Assembly: GCF_006538745.1 (NCBI RefSeq)
Contig: NZ_BJLR01000032.1
Span: 1 to 40,566 of the forward strand
Direction: 5' to 3'
From: Cellulomonas cellasea
Lineage (GTDB): Bacteria; Actinomycetota; Actinomycetes; Actinomycetales; Cellulomonadaceae
Length of the DNA: 40,566 nt
In this document: positions 13,056 to 25,811 of the stretch, piece by piece
Position numbering within the stretch: position 1 is the first letter of the stretch
How the letters are laid out: each line of letters opens with the position of its first letter
Position numbers and translations under genes: made by a program
The notes under the pieces: generated by a model
Database searches by the model: none
What the model was told of the DNA's origin: nothing
The model's input: only the letters and a program-made list of their open reading frames with translations

Positions 13056-13114
13056 CCCGCACCGGCCGAGGTCACCCACCGGGTGTCCAGTGCCGGAAAC
13101 GTCGGGGGTTCACA

Positions 13115-15370
13115 ATGGGCGCCGTGCACCACGCCGAACCGCCCCTGGACCCCGCCGCCCGCCGCCGCCGGCCCGTGCCCCCGCTCGGCGTCCACGTCGT
13201 CGACGGGGGCGTGAGCGTCGCCGTGCGCGCGCCGCACGCGCACGCCGTCGACCTGTGCCTGCTCGACCCGGCGCCGGGCGGCGCCGACACCCCGTGGGCG
13301 GAGCGCCGGGTCCGCCTCGACGGGCCCGAGCACGGCGTGTTCTGGGCCTACGTCGACGGCGTCGCGCCCGGTCAGCGGTACGGGTTCCGGGCGCACGGCG
13401 CGTGGGACCCCGTCGGCGGCCACCGCTACAACCCCGCGAAGCTGCTCGTCGACCCGTACGCGCGCGGGCTCGTCGGCGACGTCGCGCACCGGCCCGAGAC
13501 GTACGGGCACGTGGTCGGCGACGACCTGGTGGGCGACCCCTACGGTCCGGCGGACCCGCGCGACTCCGCGGCGCACGTGCCGCACGCGGTCGTCGTCGAC
13601 ACCGGCGCGGTGCGCGCGCTGTCCCCCGACCCCGCGGCCAACCGCCCGCACGTGCCGTGGCCCGAGACGGTCGTCTACGAGGCGCACGTGCGCGGGCTCA
13701 CGCAGCGGCTGCCCACGGTGCCGCCCGAGCTGCGCGGCACGTACGCGGGCCTCGCGCACCCCGCGACGCTCGACCACCTGCTCTCGCTCGGCGTCACGGC
13801 GGTCGAGCTGCTCCCGGTGCACGCGTCCGCGTCGGAACCGCACCTGCTCGACAAGGGGCTGACCAACTACTGGGGCTACAACACCCTCGGGTTCTTCGCG
13901 CCGCACGCCGCGTACGCGACGCAGGCCGCGCGCGACGCCGGCCCGGCCGCGGTGCTCGCCGAGGTCCGCTCCGCCGTGCACGCGCTGCACGAGGCCGGGC
14001 TCGAGGTCCTGCTCGACGTGGTGTACAACCACACGTGCGAGGGCGGGCTGCCCGGGCAGCACCTGAGCTGGCGCGGGCTCGACAACGCGCGCTGCTACCT
14101 GCACGACGGCGGCTCCCCCGCGGCGCTCGCGGACATGACCGGGACCGGGAACTCGCTCGACTTCCGCCGCCCCGAGGTCGTCCAGCTCGCGCTCGACTCG
14201 CTGCGGTACTGGGCCGACGAGATCGGTGTCGACGGCTACCGGTTCGACCTCGCGGTGACACTCGGGCGCGGTCGCGACGGCTTCGACCCCGACCACCCGT
14301 TCCTCGTCGCGCTCACGACGGACCCGAGCCTGCGCGGGCTCAAGCTCGTCGCGGAGCCGTGGGACGTCGGCCCCGGCGGCTGGCGCACCGGGCACTTCCC
14401 CGCGCCCATGGCCGAGTGGAACGACCGGTTCCGCGACGCGGTGCGCTCCTTCTGGCTCGCCGACCCGGCCCGCGCGGCGCACGGCCTGCCCGGGCACCGG
14501 GTCCGTGCGCTCGCGACGCGCCTCGCCGGCTCGGTGGACCTGTTCGGGCACGGCGACCCGCCGCTCGCACGCGGGCCGGTCGCGTCCGTCAACTACGTCA
14601 CGGCGCACGACGGCTTCACGATGGCCGACCTCGTCGCCTACGAGCACAAGCACAACGCCGCGAACGGCGAGAACAACCGGGACGGGTCGAACGACAACCG
14701 CTCGTGGAACCACGGCATCGAGGGCCCGCTGCGCGCGGACTCGGTCGGCGCCGACATCCTGCCGCTGCGCCGCCGCTCGATCCGCAACCTGTTCGCGACC
14801 CTCGTGCTCGCCGCGGGGACGCCCATGATCACCGCGGGCGACGAGCTCGGGCGCACGCAGCTGGGCAACAACAACGCGTACTGCCAGGACGGCGAGCTGT
14901 CCTGGGTCTCGTGGGACCTCGCCCCCTGGCGGCAGGACCTGCTCGCGACCGCGCGACACCTGCTGCGCCTGCGCCGGGAGAACGCGGCGCTGCGCACGAC
15001 GCGGTTCTACACGGGCGCACCCGTCACCGACGGCGGCCCGCCGGACCTCGCCTGGTACGGGCCCGACGGCGTCGAGCTCGACCACGCGCGGTGGCACGAC
15101 CCGTCGATCCGCACGCTCCAGATGGTCCGGGCCGCGGCCGACGGGGGCCGCAGCGTCCTGCTCGCGGTCAACGGCGCGCTCGACGCGGTCGAGGTCGCGC
15201 TCGCCGCCGCGCCGGGCACCGGCTGGGAGCTCGCGTGGGACTCGACGTGGGAGCGACCCGACGAGCTGAGCGCCGCCGCGATCAATGGTGGCCTGCACCC
15301 GGCGCACGGCGAGCGCGTGCTCCTCGAGGCGCTCAGCATGCGGGTGTACCTCGCGCGCAGCCCGCACTGA
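13115..15370 (+). CDS. glgX: Glycogen debranching enzyme GlgX (GH13 isoamylase type)
   Basis: GlgX removes the short side chains left by glycogen phosphorylase by cutting alpha-1,6 links in the cytoplasm. The 751-residue protein has an N-terminal CBM48-like domain (about 20-130), the GH13 barrel and a C-terminal beta domain. Signature parts are LTNYWGYNTLGFFAP, the nucleophile in DGYRFDLAVTLG (about D378), the acid/base in LKLVAEPWDVG (about E414), VTAHDGFTMADLV and the NGENNRDGSNDN segment. The ATG at 13115 is the first sensible start; only a weak GGGGG precedes it. It is divergent from etfB and may work with GlgP, encoded 3.5 kb away. Confidence 0.95.
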   Translation: MGAVHHAEPPLDPAARRRRPVPPLGVHVVDGGVSVAVRAPHAHAVDLCLLDPAPGGADTPWAERRVRLDGPEHGVFWAYVDGVAPGQRYGFRAHGAWDPVGGHRYNPAKLLVDPYARGLVGDVAHRPETYGHVVGDDLVGDPYGPADPRDSAAHVPHAVVVDTGAVRALSPDPAANRPHVPWPETVVYEAHVRGLTQRLPTVPPELRGTYAGLAHPATLDHLLSLGVTAVELLPVHASASEPHLLDKGLTNYWGYNTLGFFAPHAAYATQAARDAGPAAVLAEVRSAVHALHEAGLEVLLDVVYNHTCEGGLPGQHLSWRGLDNARCYLHDGGSPAALADMTGTGNSLDFRRPEVVQLALDSLRYWADEIGVDGYRFDLAVTLGRGRDGFDPDHPFLVALTTDPSLRGLKLVAEPWDVGPGGWRTGHFPAPMAEWNDRFRDAVRSFWLADPARAAHGLPGHRVRALATRLAGSVDLFGHGDPPLARGPVASVNYVTAHDGFTMADLVAYEHKHNAANGENNRDGSNDNRSWNHGIEGPLRADSVGADILPLRRRSIRNLFATLVLAAGTPMITAGDELGRTQLGNNNAYCQDGELSWVSWDLAPWRQDLLATARHLLRLRRENAALRTTRFYTGAPVTDGGPPDLAWYGPDGVELDHARWHDPSIRTLQMVRAAADGGRSVLLAVNGALDAVEVALAAAPGTGWELAWDSTWERPDELSAAAINGGLHPAHGERVLLEALSMRVYLARSPH

Positions 15371-15434
15371 CGGGGGCTCCCGCACACCGCTGACCAGCGC
15401 CTTTTATCACGATTCGCCTGGTCCCGCGCCGTAG

Positions 15435-15440
15435 TAGGTT
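15435..15440 (+). promoter_or_regulatory. Weak -10 candidate for the YdjM-like gene
   Basis: TAGGTT lies 63 bases before the ATG at 15504. TTCGCC, 16 bases further upstream, is only a poor -35 match. Confidence 0.25.
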
Positions 15441-15503
15441 CCGGCGCCGGACGGGCCGTGGTGCCCGTCCCGCGACGACGGCACGACGGGAGACCACCGC
15501 ACG

Positions 15504-16313
15504 ATGATGGGCGCGAACCACGCGGCGACCGGGGCCGCGGCCTGGTTCGCGGTCGCCGGGTCCGGGCCGTTGATGCTCGGCTGGTACCCCGTGCACTCGA
15601 GCGGGCTGCTGATCGGCGCGGCCGTGTGCGCCGGGGCGGCGATGCTGCCCGACGCCGACCACCACGCGGGGACGATCAGCCACTCGCTGCCCCCGCTCTC
15701 GCGCCTCGTGACGCGCGGGGTCGCGCACGTCTCGGGCGGGCACCGGCACGGCACGCACTCGCTGCTCGGGATCCTGGTGTTCGCGGCCCTCGGCGCGCTG
15801 CTCGGCGCCGTGCGGGTACCGAGCGCGATCGGGCACCTCGCGGTCGGCGCGGGCGTGATCTCGCTGCTGCTGGTCGCCTACGCCGCGAAGGCGCTGCGCA
15901 TGACGAGCGACGCCACGTGGCTGCGCTCGTGGCTGCTCGCCACCGGGGTCGCCGCCGCGATCACGGTCTTCGCCCCCGAGGACCCGACGTGGCTCGCGGT
16001 GTGCGTCGGGCTCGGCGCCGCGGTGCACGTGCTCGGCGACGCGCTCACGACCGGCGGCGTCCCGCTGCTCTGGCCGTGGACCCCCGACCCGCCGCGGTGG
16101 TGGGCCCGCAACCGGGTGCTGCGGCGCGTGTGGCAGAGCAACGGCTGGGGCGGGGTGCCCGTGCTCGGCCGGACCGGCTCGGTGCGCGAGTGGCTGCTCG
16201 CGGTGCCGGTGAGCCTGTACGCGTCCTACGGGCTCGTCGTGGCGTTCGTCGGGATGCTCGAGTCGGCGTCGCGGTGGCTGCCCGCGCGCGTGCTCGCGGA
16301 GCTCACGGGCTGA
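15504..16313 (+). CDS. YdjM/DUF457-type metal-dependent membrane hydrolase
   Basis: This 269-residue membrane protein belongs to the YdjM-like group of predicted metal-dependent hydrolases. The metal-binding motifs are visible: NHAATG near the start, MLPDADHH (about 48-55), GGHRHGTHSLLG (about 77-88) and HVLGDALTTGGVPLLWP. About five hydrophobic segments alternate with these, which places the protein in the membrane. The ATG at 15504 has GGGAG upstream at a fair distance. It lies alone between glgX and a convergent gene. The substrate is unknown for this family, and no SOS-box-like sequence was seen before it. Confidence 0.85.
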   Translation: MMGANHAATGAAAWFAVAGSGPLMLGWYPVHSSGLLIGAAVCAGAAMLPDADHHAGTISHSLPPLSRLVTRGVAHVSGGHRHGTHSLLGILVFAALGALLGAVRVPSAIGHLAVGAGVISLLLVAYAAKALRMTSDATWLRSWLLATGVAAAITVFAPEDPTWLAVCVGLGAAVHVLGDALTTGGVPLLWPWTPDPPRWWARNRVLRRVWQSNGWGGVPVLGRTGSVREWLLAVPVSLYASYGLVVAFVGMLESASRWLPARVLAELTG

Positions 16314-16337
16314 CCGGGGCGCGGTCGCGTCGTGACC

Positions 16338-16356
16338 GAGGGGCCTGCGCCCCCTC
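16338..16356. terminator. Weak hairpin between convergent genes
   Basis: GAGGGG (16338-16343) pairs with CCCCTC (16351-16356) around a GC-rich loop. It lies between the stop codons of two convergent genes. The stem is short, so this is a weak call. Confidence 0.35.
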
Positions 16357-16380
16357 CACCCGGCCGCCCCGGCGCCCGGG

Positions 16381-17019
16381 TCAGGCCGTCGGGACGCCTG
16401 CGCCGCGGGCCTCCTCGGCGCCGCCGTCCTCGTCGTCGGAGAGGGGGACCAGCGAGAGCGCGACCGTGAGCGCACCGAGGACCGCAGCGGCACGGGTGTG
16501 GGCGAACCGCACCCCCGCGGCGGCGCGCGCCTCACCGCGCCGGAAGAGCCAGCGCTCGGCGGCGACCGTCCCGACGACGGAGGCGGCGCCGGCGACGGCG
16601 AGAACGCCGAGTGCGACGAGGCGGCGGCGGGACGCGCCGGACAGCGACGGGTCCGCACCGGCGGCGTCGTCGGCACCGGGGCCGTCCGCACCCGGGAGGC
16701 CGTCCGCGCCGGGGGCGCCGTCCGCGCCGGGGAGGCCCTCCCCGCCCAGGCCGTCCCCGCCGGGCAGGCCGTCCGTGCTCACGGACCGCTCGGACGACGC
16801 GGCGGCGTCGTCGGCGTCGGCCGCGGCAGCCCGGCGCGCCGCGCGCTCGGCGAGCAGCTGCGGGACCTCGACGGCGAAGGACGCCGCGGCGATGCCGGCC
16901 TTCGCCCAGCCGCGCGCGGTGCGGGAGGAGATGACGTCGGGGGTCGCGTAGTAGGCGGTGGTGGCCAGGCCGGAGGCGAGGGCGGTCAGGACGCGGGACG
17001 CTGTGCGGGTCGTCGTCAT
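16381..17019 (-). CDS. Membrane protein with collagen-like Gly-x-y linker, unknown function
   Basis: This protein of about 212 residues is not recognised. It begins MTTTRTASRVLTALASG, has a weakly hydrophobic N-terminal part (about 8-50), an Ala/Arg/Asp-rich segment, then a collagen-like run with GLPG and GADG triplets (about 82-120), a clear membrane helix (LVALGVLAVAGAASVVGTVAA), a basic stretch, a second hydrophobic helix (AAAVLGALTVALSLVPL) and an acidic end. The start is uncertain: ATGs lie at 17055, 17028 and 17019. The last is preferred because GGGAG lies just before it, although the spacing is short. It is convergent with the YdjM-like gene and divergent from the FAD dehydrogenase gene. 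Confidence 0.7.
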   Translation of the reverse strand: MTTTRTASRVLTALASGLATTAYYATPDVISSRTARGWAKAGIAAASFAVEVPQLLAERAARRAAAADADDAAASSERSVSTDGLPGGDGLGGEGLPGADGAPGADGLPGADGPGADDAAGADPSLSGASRRRLVALGVLAVAGAASVVGTVAAERWLFRRGEARAAAGVRFAHTRAAAVLGALTVALSLVPLSDDEDGGAEEARGAGVPTA

Positions 17020-17117
17020 GGCTCCCATCGTCGGGGGCCGTCGCGCCGCGCACATCCACCGCGCGCCCGACCCGGTGCCGCGCAGGCATACGCCTCAGGA
17101 GCGACCTGCGCCGCGGG

Positions 17118-17123
17118 TAGGGT
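17118..17123 (+). promoter_or_regulatory. -10 box of a leaderless FAD-dehydrogenase promoter
   Basis: TAGGGT, 6 bases before the ATG at 17130. Confidence 0.5.
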
Positions 17124-17129
17124 GCCCGC

Positions 17130-18803
17130 ATGACGGACAACGCCGACGTCGTGGTCATCGGTGCGGGCCTCGCCGGGCTCGTGGCCACCGCCGAGCTCAC
17201 GCGCGCCGGGCGCCGGGTGCTCCTGCTCGACACGGAGCCGTCGTCGGGCATCGGCGGGCAGGCGTGGTGGTCGTTCGGCGGGCTGTTCCTCGTCGGTTCC
17301 CCCGAGCAGCGCCGCCTCGGCGTGCACGACTCCGCGGAGCTCGCGCTCGCCGACTGGCTCGGCTCCGCGGGGTTCGCGGCCGACACCGGCCCGGGCGGCC
17401 CCGACCACCACGGCCGCGCGTGGGCTGAGCGCTTCGTCGACTTCGCGGCCGGCGAGATGCGGCCCTGGCTGCACGGGCTCGGGGTCCGGTGGTTCCCCCT
17501 CGTGCAGTGGGCCGAGCGCGGCGGCGGCCTCGCGGGCGGCCACGGCAACTCCGTCCCGCGCTTCCACGTCACGTGGGGCACCGGGCCGGGGATCGTCGAG
17601 CCGTTCGCCCGGGCGCTCCTCGACGCGCACCGCGCCGGCCTCGTCGACGTGCGCACGCGCCACCGCGCGACGGGTCTCGTGGAGCGCGACGGGCGCGTCG
17701 TCGGCGTGCGCGGCGACGTCCTCGCACGGCACGCGGTCGAGCGGGCGGTGCCGAGCTCGCGCGAGGTCGTCGGCGGCTTCGAGGTGTCCGCGAGCGCGGT
17801 CGTCGTCGCGACGGGCGGCATCGGCGCGAACCACGACCTCGTCCGCGCGACGTGGCCGGCGACCGCGGGCCGGCTCCCGGAGCGGATGCTCTCGGGCGTC
17901 CCGGACTCGGTCGACGGCTCGGGGATCGTCGCCGCACGGGACGCGGGCGCCGCCGTCGTGCACACCGGCCGCATGTGGCACTACCCCGAGGGCATCACCA
18001 ACCACTCCCCGGTGTGGGGACGGCACGGCATCCGCATCCTCGCGGGCCCGAGCTCGCTGTGGCTCGACGCCGACGGTCACCGGCTGCCCGCCCCGCTGTT
18101 CCCGGGCTTCGACTCCCTCGGGGCGCTCCAGCACATCGCCGGCCGCGGCGACGACCACTCGTGGTTCGTCCTCGACAAGACGATCCTGGGCTCCGAGTTC
18201 GCGCTGTCCGGCTCGGAGCAGAACCCCGACCTGACCGGTAAGGACGTGCGCCTGCTGCTCCAGCGGGTGCTCCCGGGCGCGGTCGGGCCGGTCGAGGCGT
18301 TCGCCGAGGAGTCCCCCGAGTTCCTGTGGGCCGAGACCCCCACCGCGCTCGCGGCCCGCATGAACGCCCTGACCGGCACGCGCCGCATCGACCCCGACGC
18401 GCTCGAGCGCACGATCCGCGAGCGTGACCAGCAAGTCGCGACCGGGCTCGGCAAGGACCACCAGGTCGTCGCGACCGCGATGGCGCGCCGGTACGTCGTC
18501 GACCGCGTGATCCGCGTCGCGAAGCCCCACGCGATGCTCGACCCGGCGCACGGGCCGCTGCTCGCGGTGCGCCTCTCGGTGCTCACCCGCAAGACCCTCG
18601 GCGGGGTGCTCACGGACGCCTCGGCGCGCGCCCTGCGCCCCGACGGCACCGTGCTGCCCGGGCTGTGGGCGGTCGGCGAGGCGGCGGGCTTCGGCGGCGG
18701 CGGCGTGCACGGCCACCGCGCGCTCGAGGGCACGTTCCTCGGCGGCTGCCTGCACACGGGCCGGGTCGCCGGGCGCGCGCTGGCCGCCGAGCTCGGGGAC
18801 TGA
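17130..18803 (+). CDS. FAD-binding dehydrogenase (fumarate reductase/ketosteroid dehydrogenase-like flavoprotein)
   Basis: This 557-residue flavoprotein has the dinucleotide fold at its start (VVVIGAGLAGLVATAEL, then an acidic end to strand 2 in LLLDTE) and the second FAD contact at the end (GLWAVGEAAGFGGGGVHG, then LEGTFLGGCLHTGRVAGR). The middle catalytic cap region (GGQAWWSFGG, RMWHYPEG) fits the group of putative FAD-binding dehydrogenases near ketosteroid and fumarate reductase flavoproteins. There is no signal peptide, so it is cytoplasmic. The substrate is unknown. It stands alone with its own promoter-like box and a strong terminator. EtfAB, encoded 4 kb away, could be an electron acceptor, but that is only conjecture. 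Confidence 0.88.
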   Translation: MTDNADVVVIGAGLAGLVATAELTRAGRRVLLLDTEPSSGIGGQAWWSFGGLFLVGSPEQRRLGVHDSAELALADWLGSAGFAADTGPGGPDHHGRAWAERFVDFAAGEMRPWLHGLGVRWFPLVQWAERGGGLAGGHGNSVPRFHVTWGTGPGIVEPFARALLDAHRAGLVDVRTRHRATGLVERDGRVVGVRGDVLARHAVERAVPSSREVVGGFEVSASAVVVATGGIGANHDLVRATWPATAGRLPERMLSGVPDSVDGSGIVAARDAGAAVVHTGRMWHYPEGITNHSPVWGRHGIRILAGPSSLWLDADGHRLPAPLFPGFDSLGALQHIAGRGDDHSWFVLDKTILGSEFALSGSEQNPDLTGKDVRLLLQRVLPGAVGPVEAFAEESPEFLWAETPTALAARMNALTGTRRIDPDALERTIRERDQQVATGLGKDHQVVATAMARRYVVDRVIRVAKPHAMLDPAHGPLLAVRLSVLTRKTLGGVLTDASARALRPDGTVLPGLWAVGEAAGFGGGGVHGHRALEGTFLGGCLHTGRVAGRALAAELGD

Positions 18804-18868
18804 CCCTTCGCCCGAGCAGTCAGCCCGTCCGGCCACGCCTACGCACGTCACCCGGCCGCCGCGGACAG

Positions 18869-18909
18869 CCGTAGGGCCCGCCGCCGGGATGCGGCAACGG
18901 GCCCTACGG
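18869..18909. terminator. Bidirectional terminator between FAD dehydrogenase and glgP
   Basis: CCGTAGGGCCCG (18869-18880) and CGGGCCCTACGG (18898-18909) form a perfect 12-bp stem, with a further CCGC/GCGG pair inside the loop. It lies between convergent genes. Confidence 0.8.
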
Positions 18910-18923
18910 GACGAGCGGTGCGG

Positions 18924-21512
18924 TCAGGACGCGGCGTTGGCGACGAGCCCCACGTCGGCGATCGAGCTCAGGCCCTTGTGCTTCGGGACGACCCGCACGG
19001 TGTACCCGAACGGCCCCGACGCGTCGAGGCGGACGTCGCCCGAGAACGCGTGGCGCCCGGCCTCGAACGTCTCCGACGGCTCGAGCGCGGCGACGGTGAA
19101 CGAGCCGAGCTCGTCGGCCTCGGACACCTTGCCGTGCACGACCTGCACCTCGACGTCCTGCGGGCTCAGCTCGCCGAGCGAGATGTACGCCTTGACGTGC
19201 AGCGTGTCGCCGACCTTCGCGACCTCGCCAACGCCCCCGGACTCGACGTGGTCGACGCGGACCTGCGCCCAGCCCGTGCGGACCTTGCTCTTCCACGCGG
19301 CGAGCTCGCGTGCGCCGTCGAAGTCGGCCGAGCCGTTGAGCGAGCGGCCGCCGGCCGCGGCGGGGACGTACAGGTGCTGCACGTAGTCGGCGACCATGCG
19401 CGTGGCCTGGACTTTCGGGCCGAGCGTCGCGAGCGTGTGGCGCACCATGCTCAGCCAGTGCACCGGCAGGCCCGAGTCGTCACGGTCGTAGAAGCGCGCG
19501 GCGACCTGGTTCTCGATGAGGTCGTAGAGCGCGGACGCCTCGAGGTCGTCACGGCGGTCGGGGTCCTCGACGCCGTCGGCCGTCGGGATCGCCCAGCCGT
19601 TCTCGCCGTCGAACCACTCGTCCCACCAGCCGTCGAGGATCGAGAGGTTGAGGCCGCCGTTGAGCGCGGCCTTCATGCCCGACGTCCCGCACGCCTCGAG
19701 CGGGCGCAGCGGGTTGTTGAGCCACACGTCGCAGCCGGGGTAGAGCGTCTTGGCCATCGCGATGTCGTAGTTCGGCAGGAACACGATGCGGTGCCGGACG
19801 TCGGCCTCGTCGGTGAACCGGACGAGCTGCTGGATGAGCCGCTTGCCCTGGTCGTCGGCCGGGTGCGACTTGCCCGCGATGACGAGCTGCACGGGCTTGT
19901 CGGGGTCGAGCAGCAGCGAGCGCAGGCGCTCGGGGTCGCGCAGCATGAGCGTCAGGCGCTTGTACGTCGGGACGCGGCGCGCGAACCCGATCGTCAGCAC
20001 GTCGGGCGACAGCACGTCGTCGACCCAGCCGAGCTCGGCGGGGCTGGCCCCGCGCTGCTTCCACGACGCCCGCAGGCGCGAGCGCGCGTCCTCGACGAGC
20101 TGGGCGCGCAGCGTGCGGCGCAGCTCCCACAGGTCCCGGTCGCTCACGCCGTCCTCGCGCAGCCAGCCGTTGCCGGTCGCGATCTCGTCGGCGCTGAGGG
20201 CCCGTGCGGCCACGTCGACGAGCCGGCGGTCGACCCACGTCGGGGCGTGCACGCCGTTCGTGATCGAGCTGATCGGCACCTCGGCGTCGTCGAAGCCCGG
20301 CCACAGCCCGCTGAACATCCCGCGGGAGACGGCGCCGTGCAGCAGCGAGACGCCGTTCGCGCGCCCGCCGAGCCGCAGGCCCATGAGCGCCATGTTGAAC
20401 AGCAGCGGGTCGCCGCCCTCGTGGTCCTCGGCGCCGAGCGCGAGCACGCGCTCGACCGGGAGCCCCTCGACCGCCCGGTCGCCGCCGAAGTACTGCGCGA
20501 CGAGCTTGGCCTCGAACCGGTCGATGCCGGCGGGCACGGGCGTGTGCGTCGTGAAGACGGTCGCGGCGCGCACGGCCTCGAGCGCCTCGTCGAAGCCGAG
20601 GCCCTTCTCGGTCACGAGCTCGCGGATCCGCTCGACGCCGAGGAAGCCGGCGTGGCCCTCGTTCATGTGGAAGACCTCGGGCTCCGGCGCGCCGGTCAGG
20701 CGCGACCACAGCCGCAGGGCCCGCACGCCGCCGACGCCGAGCAGGAGCTCCTGCTGGAGGCGGTACTCGCCGCCGCCGCCGTACAGGCGGTCGGTCACGC
20801 GGCGCGCGGCGTCGTCGTTCTCGGGGACGTTCGAGTCGAGCATGAGCAGCGGGACGCGGCCGACGGCGGCGCTCCACACGTGCGCGTGCAGCACGCGCCC
20901 GCCGGGCAGGTCGACCGTCACGACGGCGGGCGTGCCGTCCTCCTCGCGCACGAGCGTGAGCGGGAGACCGTCGGGGTCGAGCACCGGGTAGGTCTCGACC
21001 TGCCAGCCGTCGCGCGTGAGCGACTGCTTGAAGTACCCGGCGCCGTACAGGAGCCCGACGCCGACGATCGGCACCCCGAGGTCCGAGGCGCTCTTGAGGT
21101 GGTCGCCCGCGAGGATCCCGAGGCCGCCGGAGTACTGCGGGAGGACCGACGTGATGCCGAACTCGGGAGAGAAGTAGGCGATCGACGTGGGCAGGCTGCC
21201 GCGCGCGTCGTCGCTCTGCTGCTGGTACCAGCGCGGGGCGCTGAGGTAGTGGTGCAGGTCCTCGACGGTCTCGCGCACCCGCTGGACGAACGCCTCGTCG
21301 CCCGCGAGCGCGGCGAGCCGTTCCGGGGCGAGGGCGCCGAGCAGCGCCACCGGGTCGCGCCCGACCTGGGTGAACAGGTCGCGGTCGATCTCGGCGAACA
21401 GGTCGCGCGTGGGCGCGTGCCACGACCATCGGAGGTTGTGGGCGAGCTCGTCCAGGTCACCGAGCTCGACCGGCAGGAGGGTACGGACCGTGAATCGTCG
21501 GATGGCTCTCAC
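18924..21512 (-). CDS. glgP: Alpha-glucan (glycogen) phosphorylase, GT35
   Basis: GlgP releases glucose-1-phosphate from alpha-1,4-glucans using phosphate and PLP. The 862-residue protein has the N-terminal domain found in actinobacterial alpha-glucan phosphorylases ([19 protein letters not shown]), then [11 protein letters not shown], the glycan-binding region and the PLP lysine in [15 protein letters not shown] (about K614), followed by [11 protein letters not shown]. The GTG at 21512 is supported by TACGCT exactly 7 bases upstream. It is divergent from glgE over 134 bases, so degradation and synthesis of glucan may be co-regulated from one region. Its length is typical of the short alpha-glucan phosphorylase branch. 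Confidence 0.96.
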   Translation of the reverse strand: MRAIRRFTVRTLLPVELGDLDELAHNLRWSWHAPTRDLFAEIDRDLFTQVGRDPVALLGALAPERLAALAGDEAFVQRVRETVEDLHHYLSAPRWYQQQSDDARGSLPTSIAYFSPEFGITSVLPQYSGGLGILAGDHLKSASDLGVPIVGVGLLYGAGYFKQSLTRDGWQVETYPVLDPDGLPLTLVREEDGTPAVVTVDLPGGRVLHAHVWSAAVGRVPLLMLDSNVPENDDAARRVTDRLYGGGGEYRLQQELLLGVGGVRALRLWSRLTGAPEPEVFHMNEGHAGFLGVERIRELVTEKGLGFDEALEAVRAATVFTTHTPVPAGIDRFEAKLVAQYFGGDRAVEGLPVERVLALGAEDHEGGDPLLFNMALMGLRLGGRANGVSLLHGAVSRGMFSGLWPGFDDAEVPISSITNGVHAPTWVDRRLVDVAARALSADEIATGNGWLREDGVSDRDLWELRRTLRAQLVEDARSRLRASWKQRGASPAELGWVDDVLSPDVLTIGFARRVPTYKRLTLMLRDPERLRSLLLDPDKPVQLVIAGKSHPADDQGKRLIQQLVRFTDEADVRHRIVFLPNYDIAMAKTLYPGCDVWLNNPLRPLEACGTSGMKAALNGGLNLSILDGWWDEWFDGENGWAIPTADGVEDPDRRDDLEASALYDLIENQVAARFYDRDDSGLPVHWLSMVRHTLATLGPKVQATRMVADYVQHLYVPAAAGGRSLNGSADFDGARELAAWKSKVRTGWAQVRVDHVESGGVGEVAKVGDTLHVKAYISLGELSPQDVEVQVVHGKVSEADELGSFTVAALEPSETFEAGRHAFSGDVRLDASGPFGYTVRVVPKHKGLSSIADVGLVANAAS

Positions 21513-21519
21513 CTGCCCG

Positions 21520-21525
21520 AGCGTA
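21520..21525 (-). promoter_or_regulatory. -10 box of a leaderless glgP promoter
   Basis: TACGCT on the minus strand, 7 bases before the GTG at 21512. Confidence 0.5.
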
Positions 21526-21634
21526 CGCAGGTCGCAGGCCCGGCACACCCCACCCACGTCACGGGCGTGTGAACGGGTGAGCGCCCCGGTGCCGGGACAC
21601 GCGCCAGCGGATGCCCGCACCGGGAAGGAGTGGA

Positions 21635-21640
21635 TAGGTT
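21635..21640 (+). promoter_or_regulatory. -10 box of a leaderless glgE promoter
   Basis: TAGGTT, 6 bases before the GTG at 21647. A GAAGGAG at about 21624 is too far away to serve as a ribosome-binding site, which favours a leaderless transcript. Confidence 0.5.
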
Positions 21641-21646
21641 CGTCGT

Positions 21647-24009
<2,363 letters not shown>

Positions 24010-24013
<4 letters not shown>

Positions 24014-25809
24014 CCGCCGGGTCCCACGTCGGCCGCGCCCCCGCGCCGACGACCGGTCAGATCGCGATCACCGCGCTCCCCCCGCGCCGCCAGCCGGCCG
24101 TCCCCGCGTCCGCGGTCGCCGAGTCCGGCTCGCGCCCGGGGCTCTCGGACGACCCGGACTGGTACAAGACCGCGGTCTTCTACGAGGTGATGATCCGCTC
24201 GTTCTCGGACTCGACGGGCGTCGGCAGCGGCGACCTGCGCGGGCTGATCGCGCGGCTCGACTACCTGCAGTGGCTCGGCGTCGACTGCCTGTGGCTGCCG
24301 CCGTTCTACCCCTCGCCCATGCGCGACGGCGGGTACGACGTGTCGGACTACACCGCCATCGCCCCGCAGTACGGCTCGATCGCGGACTTCCACGAGCTCG
24401 TCGACGAGGCCCACGCGCGCGGCATGCGCATCGTGGTCGACCTCGTGATGAACCACACGAGCGACGCGCACCCGTGGTTCCAGGCGTCGCGCGCCGACCC
24501 GAAGGGCCCCTACGGCGACTTCTACGTCTGGAGCGACGACAACACGCGCTACCCGGACGCGCGCATCATCTTCGTCGACACCGAGACGTCGAACTGGACG
24601 TTCGACCCCGTGCGCCGGCAGTACTTCTGGCACCGGTTCTTCTCCCACCAGCCGGACCTCAACTTCGAGAACCCGCGCGTCGTGGAGTCGATGCTCGACG
24701 TCGCGCGGTTCTGGCTCCAGCTCGGGGTCGACGGCTTCCGGCTCGACGCCGTGCCGTACCTGTTCGAGGCCGAGGGCACGAACTGCGAGAACCTGCCCGA
24801 GACGCACGCGTTCCTGCGGCTCCTGCGCCGCACGATCGACGCCGAGTTCCCGGGGCGCATCATCCTGGCCGAGGCGAACCAGTGGCCCGAGGACGTCGTG
24901 CACTACTTCGGCACCGAGGAGGAGCCGGAGTGCCACATGTGCTTCCACTTCCCCGTGATGCCGCGCATCTTCTACTCGATCCGCGACCAGCGGGCGAACC
25001 AGATCGTCGAGATCCTCGCGGACACCCCGGCGATCCCGAAGGGCGCGCAGTGGAGCACGTTCCTGCGCAACCACGACGAGCTGACCCTCGAGATGGTCTC
25101 GACCGAGGAGCGCGCGTCGATGTACGGGTGGTACGCGCCCGACTCGCGCATGCGCGCCAACGTCGGGATCCGGCGCCGCCTGTCGCCGCTGCTCGACAAC
25201 TCCCGCAAGGAGATCGAGCTCGCGCACGCGCTGCTGCTCTCGCTCCCGGGCAGCCCCTGCCTGTACTACGGCGACGAGATCGGGATGGGCGACAACATCT
25301 GGCTGCACGACCGTGACGCGGTCCGCACCCCGATGCAGTGGACCCCGGACCGGAACTCGGGCTTCTCGACGGCCGACCCCGGGCAGCTCTACCTGCCCGT
25401 GAACCAGTCGCTCGTGAGCCACTACGGCCACGTGAACGTCGAGGCGCAGCTCGCGCAGCCGACGTCGCTGCTGCACTGGATCCACGGCATGCTCACGGTC
25501 CGCCGTCAGCACCCGGCGCTCGGCAAGGGCGAGTTCGAGGTCGTGCCGAGCTCGAGCGAGGCGGTCCTGACGTTCCTGCGCACGAGCGCGGAGGAGACGC
25601 TGCTCGTCGTGGCGAACATGGCGGCGACCCCCCGGTCGACGACCGTGACGCTCGACGGGTACGCCGGCGCGGAGCTGCGCGACGTCTTCGGCGGCGCGCA
25701 GTTCCCCGACGTGACGGCCGACGGCACCGTGCAGATCACGCTCGGCTCGCGCGAGTTCTACTGGCTGACGCTCGCGCCGGGTGGCTCGGCGGGGACGGCA
25801 GGAGGATGA
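24010..25809 (+). CDS. treS: Trehalose synthase TreS (GH13_16)
   Basis: TreS interconverts trehalose and maltose by an intramolecular rearrangement and supplies maltose for maltokinase. The 599-residue protein has a disordered N-terminus of about 45 residues, then [19 protein letters not shown], the usual start of TreS. The nucleophile is in [15 protein letters not shown] (about D246), the acid/base in [12 protein letters not shown] (about E288) and the third aspartate in [12 protein letters not shown]. The start GTG 24010 overlaps the glgE stop (GTGA), and the stop overlaps the ATG at 25806, so the three genes are coupled. The maltokinase is a separate protein here, not fused to TreS as in some bacteria. 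Confidence 0.96.
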
Positions 25810-25811
25810 CG

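Noticed and set aside
11408-13114. Upstream extension of the glgX frame
   Set aside because: It is antisense to etfA and etfB. The GlgX homology begins just after the ATG at 13115.
12254-15385. A single minus-strand frame reaching from etfB across glgX
   Set aside because: Only its last 262 residues are EtfB. The rest is antisense to glgX and has no protein character.
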